Assembly (NCBI RefSeq): GCF_963082655.1 | Contig: NC_081555.1 | Coordinates: 176,702,843-176,766,842 of the forward strand | Length of the DNA stretch: 64,000 nt | Direction: 5' to 3' | Source of the DNA: Stomoxys calcitrans | Taxonomy: Eukaryota; Arthropoda; Insecta; Diptera; Muscidae | In this document: piece after piece, positions 1 through 10,512 of the stretch | How the letters are laid out: each line of letters opens with the position of its first letter | How positions within the stretch are numbered: the first letter of the stretch is position 1 | Notes under the pieces: model-generated | What the model was told of the DNA's origin: nothing | Database searches by the model: none | What the model saw: only the letters and a program-made list of their open reading frames with translations | Made by a program: the position numbers and the translations under genes

Positions 1-571
1 TTGAAACCTCATTTCCAGGAGAACTTTATTTTTATGAAATTTTTTTCCTGCAAAAGGCCGCCCATAATAACCAAATTGATAGTGTGCTCGGATTATTAGT
101 GCAGAGGTCGTCAGCTCAATTCCCATCAGAGGCCTGGTCTGTCTGTTACTGTGGTGTCAAAGTTAACTAAAATACAGGGTAGCTGATACGAAGTTTTATC
201 AAGTTCACACTGGTACATCTGCCAAACTAGCAATGACAGCTACATGAGGGCGGACTAAAGTCGGGCGAAGCTGACTTTTTGATACCCTACACAACATTGG
301 GTATATTTAGGTCATCTCGTCGAAACTAAAGTTTGCTTAAATTTGAAATGTAGAATGTCGACCAAAATCCAGACATATTGTGGGAGTTATGGAAAACATC
401 TTAACGCAAAATGTTACAACGATCGTTGGATAAATGCGTTAGCAAAGGCCATAAAAGTGGGAGCTATACTCCAGCCTTCAAAAATTGAAATACGAGAGTG
501 CGTTTTATATTTCGGGATTGAGGAACACAAAATCAGATATTAATCATCGACAATCGTTTTATACAAACAAC
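1..571. other. 5' intergenic stretch, no gene recognised
   Basis: AT-rich. The segment about 250-330 (cgggcgaagctgac... gataccctacac) looks like the edge of another dispersed repeat. A 66-codon open frame at 343-543 has no recognisable motif and I do not call it a gene. Confidence 0.5.
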
Positions 572-884
572 ACAAATTTTGCCCATGAACATTCCACTAA
601 GAAACAGGGGCAAACTTCTCACATATCAATGAGTGCAGTCCGATTCAAGTTTTTAGCTCAATGATAAGGGGCCTCCTTTTTATAGCCGATTCCGAACGGC
701 GTGCCGCAGTGCGACACCTCTTTGGAGAGAAGTTTCACATGGCATAGTATCTCACAAATGTTGCCAGCAATAGGAGGGGAAAAATCACCGCTGACATTTT
801 TTTCTGATGGTTTGGCCAGGATTCGAACCCAAGCGTTCAGCGTCATAGGCGGACATGCTAACCTCTGCGCTACGGTGGCCTCCC
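572..884 (-). repeat. tRNA-derived SINE, near full-length copy
   Basis: On the minus strand it begins GGGAGGCCACCGTAGCGCAG, an A-box-like tRNA start. A B-box-like GGTTCGAATCC follows (here gggttcgaatcctg), then a ~230-bp unrelated body ending near ...GTTCATGGGCAAAATTTG. It is very similar to the + copy at 8505-8825. There is no intact tRNA cloverleaf beyond the Pol III boxes, so it is a SINE and not a tRNA gene. Conserved words in the body are AAAAAGGAGGCCCCTTATCA and GAGTGCAGTCC. Confidence 0.8.
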
Positions 885-889
885 AATCG

Positions 890-1100
890 CTTTATTGTTT
901 TTCAAAATATTCCCTAATTAAGATCTATACGCTTCTGCATGAATTTAAACCAATTGTCGAAGAACTTTTGCCCGCTCTGACTGAGGTATCTCCAAAACAT
1001 GCATTCAAGACGTATCAACCGCTTCTTCAGGTGTCGAAAACGTTTACCTCTCATTTTATTTTTTACGTACGGGAATAAAAAGAAGTCATTCGGTGCCACA
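890..1100 (-). pseudogene. mariner-like transposase, C-terminal remnant
   Basis: The minus strand reads APNDFFLFPYVKNKMRGKRF, then WFKFMQKRIDLN after a frame disturbance. APNDFFLFP is the block around the third catalytic Asp of mariner-type DDE transposases, and ...NWFKRMQKCID-type ends are typical of their C-termini. Only about 65 residues remain. The element has no ends here and abuts the SINE at 884. It is not the same family as the 1389-2058 element, whose matching block is APSDYHLFR. Confidence 0.6.
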
Positions 1101-1388
1101 CAAATGACTCATCAAATTCACTGTCCCAAATGCGCCTTTTATCGGCCTTAGACCTTAAATCGAGAGATCGGTCTATATGGCAGCTATATTCTAATCTGGA
1201 GCGATCTGGGCCAAATTGAGGAAGGATGTCGAAGGGCCTAACACAACTCACTGTTCCAAATTTCAGCAAAATTGGATAATAAATGTGGCTTTTATGGGCC
1301 TAAGGCCCCTCTAGAGGCACAAGAAGTTAAATCGGGAGATCGTTTTATATGGGAGCTATTTCAGGTTCTAGAGCAATTCAGACATGTA
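1101..1388 (-). repeat. Family A to family B chimeric element fragment
   Basis: Positions 1120-1305 carry family A tandem units (ctatatggcagctatat, cgatctgggccaaattgag, cactgttccaaatttcagc). At about 1305 the sequence switches to family B text (ctctagaggcacaagaag, agatcgttttatatgggag). The mariner at 1389 is inserted in the family B part, which resumes at 2059. Confidence 0.6.
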
Positions 1389-2058
1389 TTGGTTGCCCAA
1401 AAAGTAATTGCGGATTTTTCATATAGTCGGCGTTGACAAATTTTTTCAACGGCTTGTGACTCTGTAATTGCATTCTTTCTTCTGTCAGTTATCAGCTGCT
1501 TTAGAAAAAAAGAAGGTTATGCTGTCTGTTTGGTGGGATTGGAAGTGTGTGGTATATTTTGAGCTGCTTCCAAGGAACCAAACGATTAATTCGGATGTTT
1601 ACTGTCAACAATTGGACAAATTGAATACAGCCATCAAGGAGAAGCGACCAGAATTGGTCAATCGTAAAGGTGTCATATTCCACCAGGACAACGCTAGACC
1701 GCACACATCTTTGGTCACTCGCCAAAAACTGAGTGAGCTTGGCTGGGAACTTTTGATGCATCCACTATATAGCCCTGACCTTGCACCATCAGACTACCAT
1801 TTATTTCGATGTTCGCAGAACTCCTTAAATGGTAAAACTTTCGGCAATGATGAGGCTATAAAATCGCACTTGGTTCAGTTTTTTGCAGATAAAGGCTAGA
1901 AGTTCTATGAGCGTGGAATACTAAATTTGCCAGGAAGATGACAAAAGGTTATCGAACAAAATCGCGATTATATATTTGATTAAAGTTCATTCTAAATTTT
2001 ATTAAAAATGCATTTACTTTCTTTTAAAAAATCCGCAATTACTTTTTGGGCAACCCAA
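1389..2058 (+). mobile_element. Internally deleted mariner element with TA target sites
   Basis: Terminal inverted repeats TTGGTTGCCCAAAAAGTAAT (left) and TTGGGTTGCCCAAAAAGTAA (right, complemented) continue to GCGGATTTTT. The element is flanked by TA at 1387-1388 and TA at 2059-2060, the canonical mariner target duplication. The TIR resembles the cecropia/Hsmar1 group (GGTTGxxxCAAAAGTAATTGCGG). The host repeat on both sides (a family B sentence: ...gacatgta / tatgttgaaagtcac...) is continuous when the element is removed. At 670 bp, versus ~1.3 kb for a full mariner, about half is missing. It is the likely relative of the MITE at 54557-54792. Confidence 0.88.
1495..1983 (+). pseudogene. mariner transposase, catalytic domain, N-terminus deleted
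   Basis: Encodes most of a DDE domain of mariner type. The first Asp lies in SVWWDWKCVVYFELLP, the second in FHQDNARPH and the third in SPDLAPSDYHLF, with 34 residues between the second and third (the D34D spacing of true mariners). The N-terminal helix-turn-helix region that binds the TIRs is absent, since only about 105 bp separate the TIR from the catalytic part. The frame has a TAG at 1897 and a TGA at 1939, after which the homologous tail continues to a stop at 1981. It is therefore a non-autonomous, dead copy. Confidence 0.85.
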
Positions 2059-2300
2059 TATGTTGAAAGTCACTTGGCACTTATGTTGGAAGCCATAAAA
2101 AAAGTAATTGTGCACCAGCAAAATCGCGTAGGAATTGCGACCAATAGAGACTCAAAAATTAGGCCAAAGAAAATCTTTCGTATTGCGTTTTCGAAAACCG
2201 GCACAGGCCTGATATACTTGGTGGGTCTCAGATCATTATTTCGATGAGTTACCAATGGAATGACGAAATTAGTCTACCCCCAATCTACGGTGGAGGGTAT
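2059..2300 (-). repeat. Family B element end, interrupted by the mariner
   Basis: Continues the family B sentence after the mariner (tgttgaaagtcac...) and ends with the family B subterminal block: ggtgggtctcagatca, tttcgatgagttacc, then a ...cggtggagggtataga end near 2300. Family B copies at 8260-8340 and 54793-54894 end the same way. Confidence 0.6.
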
Positions 2301-2389
2301 AGAAGGCAATTTTAGAGTGTATTAAAGCGCACAGTGCCATCTGTTTCTACCAAACGCGGTCGAATTTGGCTCGTTGAAGAACATAGTCA

Positions 2390-2625
2390 TTAATTGGACA
2401 AAACAGAAATCTATGCAAAATTTTAGCTCAATATCTTTATTTTTAAGGCCATAACATGACGCAACATATGAACGGACAAACATAGCTCAATGGTCTTAGA
2501 ATTTTACGACGATCAAGAACACACAGACTTTGTCGAGTCGAAAATGGCTATTTCGATGTCTTGCAAACGGATTGACAATATTAATATTCCTACCATTGTG
2601 GTGTTGAGTAGATTAAAAAGCAATT
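2390..2625 (-). repeat. Diverged family A terminal block
   Basis: Degraded version of the family A end: aaaacagaaatctatgcaaa, agctcaatatctttattttt, gacgatcaagaacacacag, tttcgatgtcttgcaaacg. It diverges more from consensus than the intron copies, which suggests an old insertion. Confidence 0.55.
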
Positions 2626-2639
2626 TTAAAATCTATTGC

Positions 2640-3375
2640 CTGTTAAAAACCTGTTAGCAAACAAAACCCTAAAATAGAATAGCTTGTAAAGCACTTCAAA
2701 ATCCTTGTTTTAACTAATCCTTAAAATGTTTAAAAAATTGCTGCAGGCAGCACATTTAAAAGTATTCATGTGTAAATTCAAAACCAATCTAGAAAGCAGC
2801 AAAGGATGAAAACTCAACTAACTAGAAACTTTTTTCATTAAAGCATTTCAGCAAAGGAGTTTCGTAGAGACAAACACGTTTGACGAAAAAACTTTCATTG
2901 CCATAGAAACGCCTTTAACATTTGCCAAACAATAAAGTAATGCAAAATTTCCATCTTCTCTTTCTTGCAGATTTCCACACTAAAATGCTAGGATGCCAGC
3001 AGTTTTAAAAGTTTCGAATTGATGACAGCCTTATGTAGAATTGCTCTGCAGCAAATGATGTTAGCCAGCCCTCGATTGAAGGCATATAGGGGATTACACA
3101 ACACGGGCAGCCATAAACACGTCATCATTTGCAATGAGGCAAATAGGCACGATTCTCATACTTGCAATGGCTGTTGATGATAATGCTTCCGATGGTAGGC
3201 ATTGAAATGGCCACGTAAATAAGTTAACGCCCGAAACAGCAACCAATGGAATTCTCTCCCCCCCAAACGCCCATTTAAAGAGGAGGCGATCGTTGTTGTT
3301 TTGCGATAATTGCAGCAACGAAGTTAGGCAAACCCAAACTTAAGTTGACCCCATAGACACCGCAAACTACACAAC
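2640..3375. other. Immediate 5' flank of AstA-R1, possible promoter or 5' UTR
   Basis: Apparently low-copy sequence with no repeat family recognised. It presumably holds the 5' UTR or an upstream intron. A pyrimidine tract ending cttgcag at about 2970 could be an acceptor for an exon leading to the ATG at 3376, but I cannot confirm it. No clear core promoter motif was identified. Confidence 0.35.
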
Positions 3376-3712
3376 ATGGACCACAACCACAGCAATCTGC
3401 AGTTATTCGCCCAACATCAGCGACAGCATACGCTACCACCGCAGCCCCAGACACTGTCATCCTCTTTGGCCGTTGACTGTGCCGAATGGCTGAACTATTC
3501 AGACTGTAACAATCTCACATTAAGCATGGGCAAAAATCGTTTCGGCACTGCGGCAAACGAGAGCTACAACACCACCCTGCCACCTGATAATCTCCTCGAG
3601 ATTGGCCTGGAAGCCGAATGGCCTCTTGAAAGAGTTGTGTCCACTATAGTGCCTGTGTTCTTTGGTATTATTGGATTTGCCGGCCTGCTAGGCAATGCCC
3701 TGGTCATTATAG
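3376..3712 (+). CDS. AstA-R1: AstA-R1 coding exon 1: extracellular N-terminus and TM1
   Basis: Residues 1-112 plus one base of codon 113. The start ATG at 3376 sits in an insect-like context (cacaacATGG) and is the first Met of the open frame. The N-terminus is about 83 residues, rich in Q and H, and has four N-glycosylation sequons at N40 (NYS), N46 (NLT), N61 (NES) and N65 (NTT), as expected for a surface receptor. TM1 follows at roughly residues 85-113, with the GN-A-L-V core that carries the conserved Asn of class A TM1. The exon ends at the donor GTAAGT (from 3713). The reading frame continues into intron 1 only to a nearby stop, so the extension GKCVALSRW... is intronic. The only uncertainty is whether a more upstream exon also codes. 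Confidence 0.9.
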
Positions 3713-4009
3713 GTAAGTGCGTCGCTTTGAGTAGGTGGACCGACAACATTAGGCGTATGGCAATAAAGGCTTTTAGCATTCGATATGCATGAACTATATG
3801 GGCTCCATGCAAAGTATGTGATGTTTTGTTTAGGAAAATGTTTTCACTGCTCCTTTTCGTAGGCGTAGTAGTGTGCAGTCGTCTATAGGGAGTTGTTAAA
3901 AAGCCTAAAATGGGTATTGCTGTAGCTGATAGACAAATTGCATGGAGATAATTGCATTAGTGCTTGAAATCCTAAATCGTAAAGGATAAATTGAAAACAA
4001 GTAAAGCAG

Positions 4010-4123
4010 CCCAGGACTTATAACGCTAACCGACTGGGTTCAAATTCTGGCGGAAACAGCAGAAAAAATTGTTCTCCTCCTAATGCTGGCGATATTTGTG
4101 AGGAACTATGTCAGTTGAAATAT
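4010..4123 (+). repeat. SINE fragment (B-box region and part of body)
   Basis: Contains a degenerate B-box (gggttcaaattctggcgg) followed by ctcctcctaatgctggcga and gaggaactatgtcag, as in the SINE at 8505. It is cut at 4123 by the family A element. Confidence 0.6.
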
Positions 4124-6841
4124 GAAATAAGGCGTTTAGTTCGGCCGGGCCGAACTTTGGATACCCACCACCTCGGGTATATATATAAAAATCCTTTCGT
4201 CTTAGTCCGGTGAAAAATGCATAATTTATGCCCTCATAGCAACTTTATCGAAATATGGTCCGATTGGGACCAAATTCGGCACGGACATTAAGTGGTCAAA
4301 TAAGGGCAAGTCTCTGTTCAATTTTGTAGAACAAAATATTGGTCTTTTTGGTAGATATATCAAAATATAGAAACATATAAGACACGGATGTAGAGAAGCC
4401 TAACATAAGTCACTGTGTAAAACTTCAGTGAAATCGGACAATAAATGCTTCTGTTATGGGCCCAAGACTTTAAATCGAAAGATCGGTTTTTTAGAGCTTT
4501 ATTTATATCAGAACCGATCTTGGCCAAATTAAAGAATGATGTCCAAAGGCCTTCCACAACTCACTATTCCAAATTTTGGCGAAATCGGATTATAAATGCG
4601 CCTTTTATGAGCCCAAGATCATAAATCGAGAGATCGGTCTATATGGCAGCTATATCCAATTCTGGATCGATTTGGGCCAAATTGTTAAAAGATGTCAAGG
4701 GGCCTAACACAACCCACTGTCCCAAATTTCAGCAAAATCGAATAATAAATGTGGCTTTTATGGACCTAAGACCCTAAATCGGAGGATCGGTCCATATGGC
4801 AGCTATATCCAAATCTGGACCGATCTAGTCCAAATTGACGACGGATGTCGAAGGGTCTAACACATCTCACTGCCCTAAATTTCAGCAAAATCGAACAATA
4901 AATGTGGCTTTTATGGGCCTAAGACCCTAAATCGGAGGATCGGTCTATATGGCAGCTCTATCCAACTCTGGACCGATCTGTGCCATAATGCAGAAGTATG
5001 TCAAGGGTCTAAACGTTACTCACTGTCCAAAATTTCGGCGACATCGGACTATAAATGTGCCTTTTATGGGCCTAAGACCCTAAATCGGAGTATGGGTTTA
5101 TATGGCAGCTATATCCAAATCTGCACCGATGTGAGCCAAATTGACGAAGGATGTCGAAGGGTCTTACACAACTCACTGTCCCAAATTTCAGCAAAATCGG
5201 ATAATAAATGTGATTTTTATGGGCCTAAGACACTAAATCGGCGGATCGGTCTATATGGGGGCTATATCAAGATATAGTCCGATATAGCCCATCTTCGAAC
5301 TTGGCCTGCTTATGGACAACAAGTAAAAAGGCGTTAAGTTCGGCCGGGCCGAACTTTGGATACCCACCACCTCGGGTATATATATAAACCACCTTTCATC
5401 AAAATTCGTTGAAAATTTCATACCTTATACTCATATGCCTTATACCGATCTGAACTATATACGACACGGATGTCGAAAAGCCGAACATAAGTCACTGTGT
5501 CAAATTTCAGTGAAATCGGATTATAAATGCGCCTTTTATGGGGCCAATACTTTAAATAGAGATATCGGTATACATGGCAGCCATATCCAAATCTGGACCA
5601 ATTTGGGCCAAGTTGCGTAAACATGTCGAAGAGCCTAACACTAAGCACTGTCCCAAATTTCGGCGAAATCGGACAATAAATGCCTCTTTTATGGGCCCTA
5701 AACCTTAAACCCAGAGATCGGTCTATATGGCAGCTATATTCAAATCTGGACCGATCTGGGCAAAATTGAAGAAGGACGTCGAAGAGCCTAAACAAACTCA
5801 CTGTCTCAAATTTCAGCGACATCGGACAATAAATGCGTTTTTTATGGCCCCAAAACCTAAAACCTAGATATCGGTCTATATGGCAGCTATATCCAAATCT
5901 GGACCGATCTGTGCGATATTGCAGAAGTATGTCAAGGGGCTTAACTTAACTCACTGTTCCAAATTTCGGAGACATCGGGCAATAAATGAGCATTTTATGG
6001 GCCCAAAACCGTAAATCAAGAAATCGGTCTATATGGCAGCTATATCCAAATCTGAACCGATCTGGACCAAATTAAAGAAACATGTCAAAGAGCCTAAGGC
6101 AACTCACTGTCCCAAATTTCAGCGAAATCGGACCATAAATGTGGCTTTTATGGGCCTTAGACTCTAAATCGGAGGATCGGTCTATATGGCAGCTATATCC
6201 AAATCTGGACCGATCTGAGCCAAATTGACAAAGAATGTCGAAGGGCCTAACACAACTCACTGTCCCAAATTTCAACAAAATCGGATAATAAATGTGGCTT
6301 TTATGGGCCTAAGACCCTAAATCGGCGGATCGGTCTATATGGGGGCTATATCAAGATATAGTCCGATATAGCCCATCTTCGAACTTAACCTGCTTATGGA
6401 CAAAAAAAGAATCTGTGCAAAGTTTCAGCTCAATATCTCTATTTTTAAAGACTGTAGCGTGATTTCAACAGACAGATGGACAGACGGACGGACATGGCTA
6501 GATCGTCTTAGATTTTTACGCTGATCAAGAATATATATACTTTATAGGGTCGGAAATGGATATTTCGATGTGTTGTAAACGGAATGACAAAATGAATATA
6601 CCCCCATCCGTCGGTGGTGGGTATAAAAAGAACCTGTGCAAAATTTCAGCTCCATATCTCTATTTTTAAAGACTGTAGCGTGATTTCAACAGACAGACGG
6701 ACGGACATGTCTAGATCGTCTTAGATTTTACGCCGATCAAGAATATATATACTTCATAGGTCCGGAAATGGATATTTCGATGTTTTGCTAACGGATTGAC
6801 AAAATGAATATACCCCCATCCTTCGGTGGTGGGTATAAAAA
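4124..6841 (-). mobile_element. Family A element (outer copy), split by a nested copy
   Basis: The left part, 4124-5318, starts with the hairpin palindrome and the tacccaccacc motif. It runs through seven or so ~160-bp units with core words ctatatggcagctatatcc, ggaccgatctg and aatttcagcaaaatcg. It stops inside ...gcttatggaca. The remainder (gaacctgtgcaaaatttc ... ggtggtgggtataaaa) resumes at about 6630 and ends at 6841, after copy 5319-6629. In a complete copy these two parts are adjacent (see 6385-6420 within the nested copy), so this is an element interrupted by its own family. Confidence 0.8.
5319..6629 (-). mobile_element. Family A element (nested copy), complete, ends defined
   Basis: Inserted in the A-run of the outer copy, so its ends can be read: acaagtaaaaaggcgtt... 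on the left and ...cggtggtgggtataaaaa on the right (1311 bp). A 21-bp palindrome (arms AAGTTCGGCC and GGCCGAACTT around one G) is at 5336-5356, 17 bp inside the left end. Subterminal TACCCACCACC and GGTGGTGGGTA form a short inverted repeat. In the orientation with the hairpin at the 3' end, the element reads TTTTTATACCCACC ... hairpin ... CCTTTTTACTTGT. It contains ~160-bp tandem units and a short gacagacggacgg block near 6470. No coding capacity. The architecture matches Helentron-associated elements (inference). Confidence 0.8.
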
Positions 6842-7340
6842 TGGTAATTATGGCTACCGAAAAGGAAGTTCTTGGTTTTTACCGTCCTCGTTGTTATTGC
6901 CCTTATGGCCAGTTTACTGTCTGTGAAGATTTTCAAGCTCGACGTCCTCGCTTTAGCAACACACCATCTCACGCATTTCGTAATCGCCCGGATTTCTGCC
7001 TGAAGGATCGTGTTATGGTGAAGCAGTCAAAAACAGATCTATGCCCCTGGGTTCTCAATGAAGATCCCCAGGCCCACTCTGTCCTCTAGCTTTGGGCTAT
7101 CTGTATAACATGACCACCCAGATGGCAATACCAGAGTTCCGTCAATCCACGGCTGTGCCTCTGGCAGCAATGTCTCGCACTCGACCTCAAGTGTCATCTC
7201 AGATATTCGATCGGAAACCTCTTCTAATCCGTCCGGGTTCCTATCGTCGCCTCGATTATACCGCAATGATATGATCTGCTCCTATCCTCTATCCCGTATC
7301 CCATCGCCTTAAGTCTCGTAGCGGTAGTGGGCTGCTACAA
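6842..7340 (-). pseudogene. LOA/I/R1-group non-LTR retrotransposon, RNase H remnant
   Basis: The minus strand encodes the start of an RNase H domain, SGWSCYTDSPKLEDRVGLGI (first catalytic Asp in YTD), then a stop or frame disturbance. The second strand/helix block follows: ILQAEIRAI (catalytic Glu) and SLKIFTDSKLAIRAI (catalytic Asp). Upstream RLKAMG and CGIIEATI match the linker seen in the related copy at 50500-51100. Only about 160 residues remain, flanked by family A on the left (6841) and a Tc1-type fragment on the right. Confidence 0.75.
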
Positions 7341-7374
7341 TAAGTCACATATACTTTGATTCCAGGTTCGAAAA

Positions 7375-7720
7375 AAACAATTTGTTAAGTAAACACGATC
7401 AGTTTGAAAGTTTACAAATTGCTAAAATGGGAATTTTTTAGCAGAAACTCCTTTGCCCTTTTGGGTCAAACCATTTTTGTTTTTGAACCTCCAAGGCTTT
7501 GGCTTGAGCTCCTTTTCCAATAAATGTTTCATAATTTCACGAGATACAATATTTTCAGCTCTTTAGCCATTTGATTGCCACTTTGGCAGGAATTGCGAGT
7601 CTTCAGTTGTCGAACCATTTCAAGTGTGGTTGCAGTTCTTTTTTGAATCACCACCAGGGAGCTCGGCAACGCTAGCATTTTCATTATAGCGGTCTAGTTG
7701 CGATACATAAATATTTTCAC
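7375..7720 (-). pseudogene. Tc1/mariner-superfamily transposase, N-terminal HTH remnant
   Basis: The minus strand reads KRTATTLEMVRQLKTRNSCQ, SGNQMAKELKI, then after a one-base frame change VSREIMKHLLEKELK and KPWRF. This is the helix-turn-helix pattern (QSGxxMAKELxISRExxxxILKxELxLKP) of IS630/Tc1/mariner transposases that bind terminal repeats. No catalytic domain or terminal repeat is visible. The C-terminal piece at 57045-57215 could be from the same family, but that is only a guess. Confidence 0.6.
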
Positions 7721-7727
7721 CAAGTAA

Positions 7728-8345
7728 AACCGTGCTAAGTTCGGTCAGGCCGAATTTTGGCAATTACGGAACACCATATGCACAATTTCAGCCAAATCGG
7801 AAAAAAATCGGGGCTTGTAGGGGCTCAAGAAGTCAAATCAGGAGATCGGTTTATGTGTGTGGGAGTTATATCGTTATTCTTGAACCGTACCTGGCACAGT
7901 TGTTAAAAGTCTTAACAGAACACCACATACAAAATTTCAGCCAAATCGGATTAAAATTGTGGCTTCCAGGGGCTCAACAAGTCAAATCGAGAGATCGGTT
8001 TATATAGGGGCTTTATCAGGCTATAGACCGATTTCGACCGTATTTGCCTCCGTTACTGGGAGTCATAATAGAATACTATATACAAAATTTCATCCAAATC
8101 GGATAAAAAGCGCGGTTGTAGGGGCTCAAGAAGTCAAATCTGGAGATCGGTTTATATGGGAGCTACATCAGGTTTTAGACCGATTTGGACCGTACTTGGC
8201 TCCGTTATTGGGAGTCATAACAGAATACTATGTGCAAAATTTCAGTTGAATATATATACTTCATGGGGTCCCAGATCAATATTTCGAGGAATAACTAGAT
8301 TAGTATACCCCCATTCTATAGTGATGGGTATAAAAATAGCCGGTT
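7728..8345 (-). mobile_element. Family B element
   Basis: Starts with an imperfect hairpin end (gctaagttcggtcaggccga) and has repeated ~160-bp units with agaagtcaaatc, ggagatcggtttatatggg, ccgtacttggcac and atacaaaatttcagccaaat. It ends with ggggtcccagatcaatattt and ctatagtgatgggtataaaa, the family B terminal block. No coding potential. Confidence 0.75.
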
Positions 8346-8504
8346 ATATTTTTCAGAAAATATAAAGCAATCGAACTATTCCCCTTTAACTGCATCACGA
8401 ATAACTTTTTTTTTGAAATTAACTCAGAAGCAAATGATTTGGTTTGATGTCAATAAAACAAGTATCATGTAAATGTCATTTCTAATGTATGTGAACTTGG
8501 TAAC

Positions 8505-8825
8505 GGAGGCCACCGTAGAGCAGAGGTTAGCATGTCCGCCTATGACGCTGAACGCCTGGGTTCGAATCCTGGCGAGACCTTCGAAAAAAATGTTCAGCGG
8601 TGATTTTCCCCTCCTAATGCTGACAACATTTGTGAGGTACTATGCCATGTAAAACTTCTCTCCAAGAGGTGGCGCACTTCCGCACGCCTTTCAGACTCAG
8701 CTATAAAAAGGAGGCTCCTTATCATTGAGCTTCAACCTTGATCGGACTGCATTCATTGATATGTGAGAAGTTTGCCCCTGCTCCTTAGTAGAATGTTCAT
8801 GGGCAAAATTTGCATTTGAATTTGT
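8505..8825 (+). repeat. tRNA-derived SINE, near full-length copy
   Basis: Starts GGAGGCCACCGTAGAGCAGA (A-box-like, 8515-8530). The B-box is GGTTCGAATCC at 8559-8569. The body contains CTCCTAATGCTGACAACATT, AAAAAGGAGGCTCCTTATCA, TTGATCGGACTGCATTCATT and GTTCATGGGCAAAATTTG, and the tail is AT-rich. The Pol III boxes are spaced as in a tRNA head, but the rest is not a tRNA. Confidence 0.82.
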
Positions 8826-10285
8826 GTAACACTACGTGTCAACTAACCTGTAAAATAATACCATGCCTTTGAGCAGACAAAAAAAATAAATAATTGCTGC
8901 CTTAACGCTCATAATTCTTTGAATGTTTTGTATCTTATAATCATTCTTGGAAAGAATTAAACAAAAATTTACCTAAGCAGTTAAGTTTTGATGAACAACA
9001 AAAAGAGATAACGTGACCATTACCACCAACATCAAAAGTTTCCAAAGGAATTAAGTACAGCCATCAACAATTACCGTGATCTTTGAGTTTCTAAAGGTAA
9101 AATGCAAACGAATTTAAGCTGAAATGCATGTTTGAAATTTCAAAGCGGATTTCGAAGAAAAGTTCTAAAAGAAATTTCTAATTACCTTGTATAAGGTTAT
9201 GCTGGTGAGACATTGAAATGCTAAACCACAAATTAATGAGAAGCAGAACCTCCATGGCCCTCGTTGTAGCTTGAGATGAAAGAGCAACATTATCTTACAA
9301 AGGACTTAGGAATGTACAACAAAATTTTAATGATTTTAAATAAAGTTTCATTGGCCAGAAACCAAATCCCCAAGCAAATAAGAAAATATTTAAGTATATA
9401 ATCTTCTCTTAAATCTCTAATTATACTTTCCATTCATGCCTCCTTGCCAGCTGCACAACACAATAATTTACTTGAGGGTTACTAGATATTATTTTTAATT
9501 CTTTTAGTTTCCAATGCATAAGAAGCGTAGGAAGCTTATTTGCCACAGCTTCTTGAATTTGGACAACAATGAATTCACATTGACAAAGGGGCCCATGCTT
9601 TGGGAAAGAAGCTCAAATACACTCTCCTCGGTATGTGTGTATTGTGACACTCCAGCACATACAAACAATCATACAGATACATTATTTTTCTCTCTGTGTA
9701 ATTTCATTACCATAATTTTGATTTTCGATTTCTTCGAATGAAACGATGATCACATCTCAACCACAAATACACCCACAAATTCACCCACATGCAAGCAAAC
9801 ATGAACTAACAATGCAGGCATGCATGTGTGGAGAATGCCTTGCCCTTCGAGTATTGCTGTTTATTGTTGTCTGCGGTTGCCCACATATGAATGCATTTAC
9901 ATTTGAACAGACTTGTAGCCTTGCCACAGTACGGCTATACGGCCTTCTGTGGAAATGCCATGTGATACACACATGTATATCAGAGATCCCTCATACAAAG
10001 GGACACTGCTATATGAATGTTGTTGCTTTTATTACATTATGTAAAAAATTTAGTATTTGCAACAATGTTGACGTTACTAGCAATTCACTTTAAAGCTTTT
10101 GGCAGAGAGCAATTATGAACAAAACCACTATCTAAGCCACAAATGTCAGCAGAATGCTCATGGGGTGTCCCAGAAACTAAGACCAAGGGAATAACTGCGC
10201 CACCGAATTATGTAAATCTATTAACAGGGACCTGCTGAAATTCTTAAATAGAGTGAAAATTCATCCTAGGTTATAGGTCATCATA
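8826..10285. other. Intron 1 sequence without recognised features
   Basis: AT-rich, apparently low-copy intronic DNA. Open frames such as 9746-10093 are rich in Cys and His but show no domain, splice logic or codon pattern that would support a gene. Confidence 0.5.
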
Positions 10286-10512
10286 GGTTTAGGTTTATAT
10301 GGGAGCTATATCATGTTAAGGACTTATTTGAACCATACTTGGCACGGCTGTTGTCACCAAATTTGGCTTCAAGAGGTTCAAGAAATCAAATCTGACAATT
10401 CGTGTGTATGGCAGTTATATCAGAACTATTTGAACCATACTTAGCACAGTTGTTGAAAGTCACAACAAAACCCCTTGTGCAATATCGGCTGGAACTTGCG
10501 CACAGCAGGGGC
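10286..10512 (-). repeat. Family B fragment
   Basis: Units with tatatgggagctatatca, gaaccatacttggcac, ttgttgaaagtcacaacaa and gcaggggctcaagg. It is cut at about 10512 by the RTE fragment. Confidence 0.65.

Noticed and set aside
8505..8580. True tRNA gene at the SINE heads
   Set aside because: A- and B-box words are present but no acceptor stem or full cloverleaf closes, and the unit continues into a 300-bp repeated body.
9746..10093. 115-codon Cys-rich frame
   Set aside because: No signal peptide plus regular cysteine framework, no homology recognised, and an overlapping frame on the other strand is of similar length.
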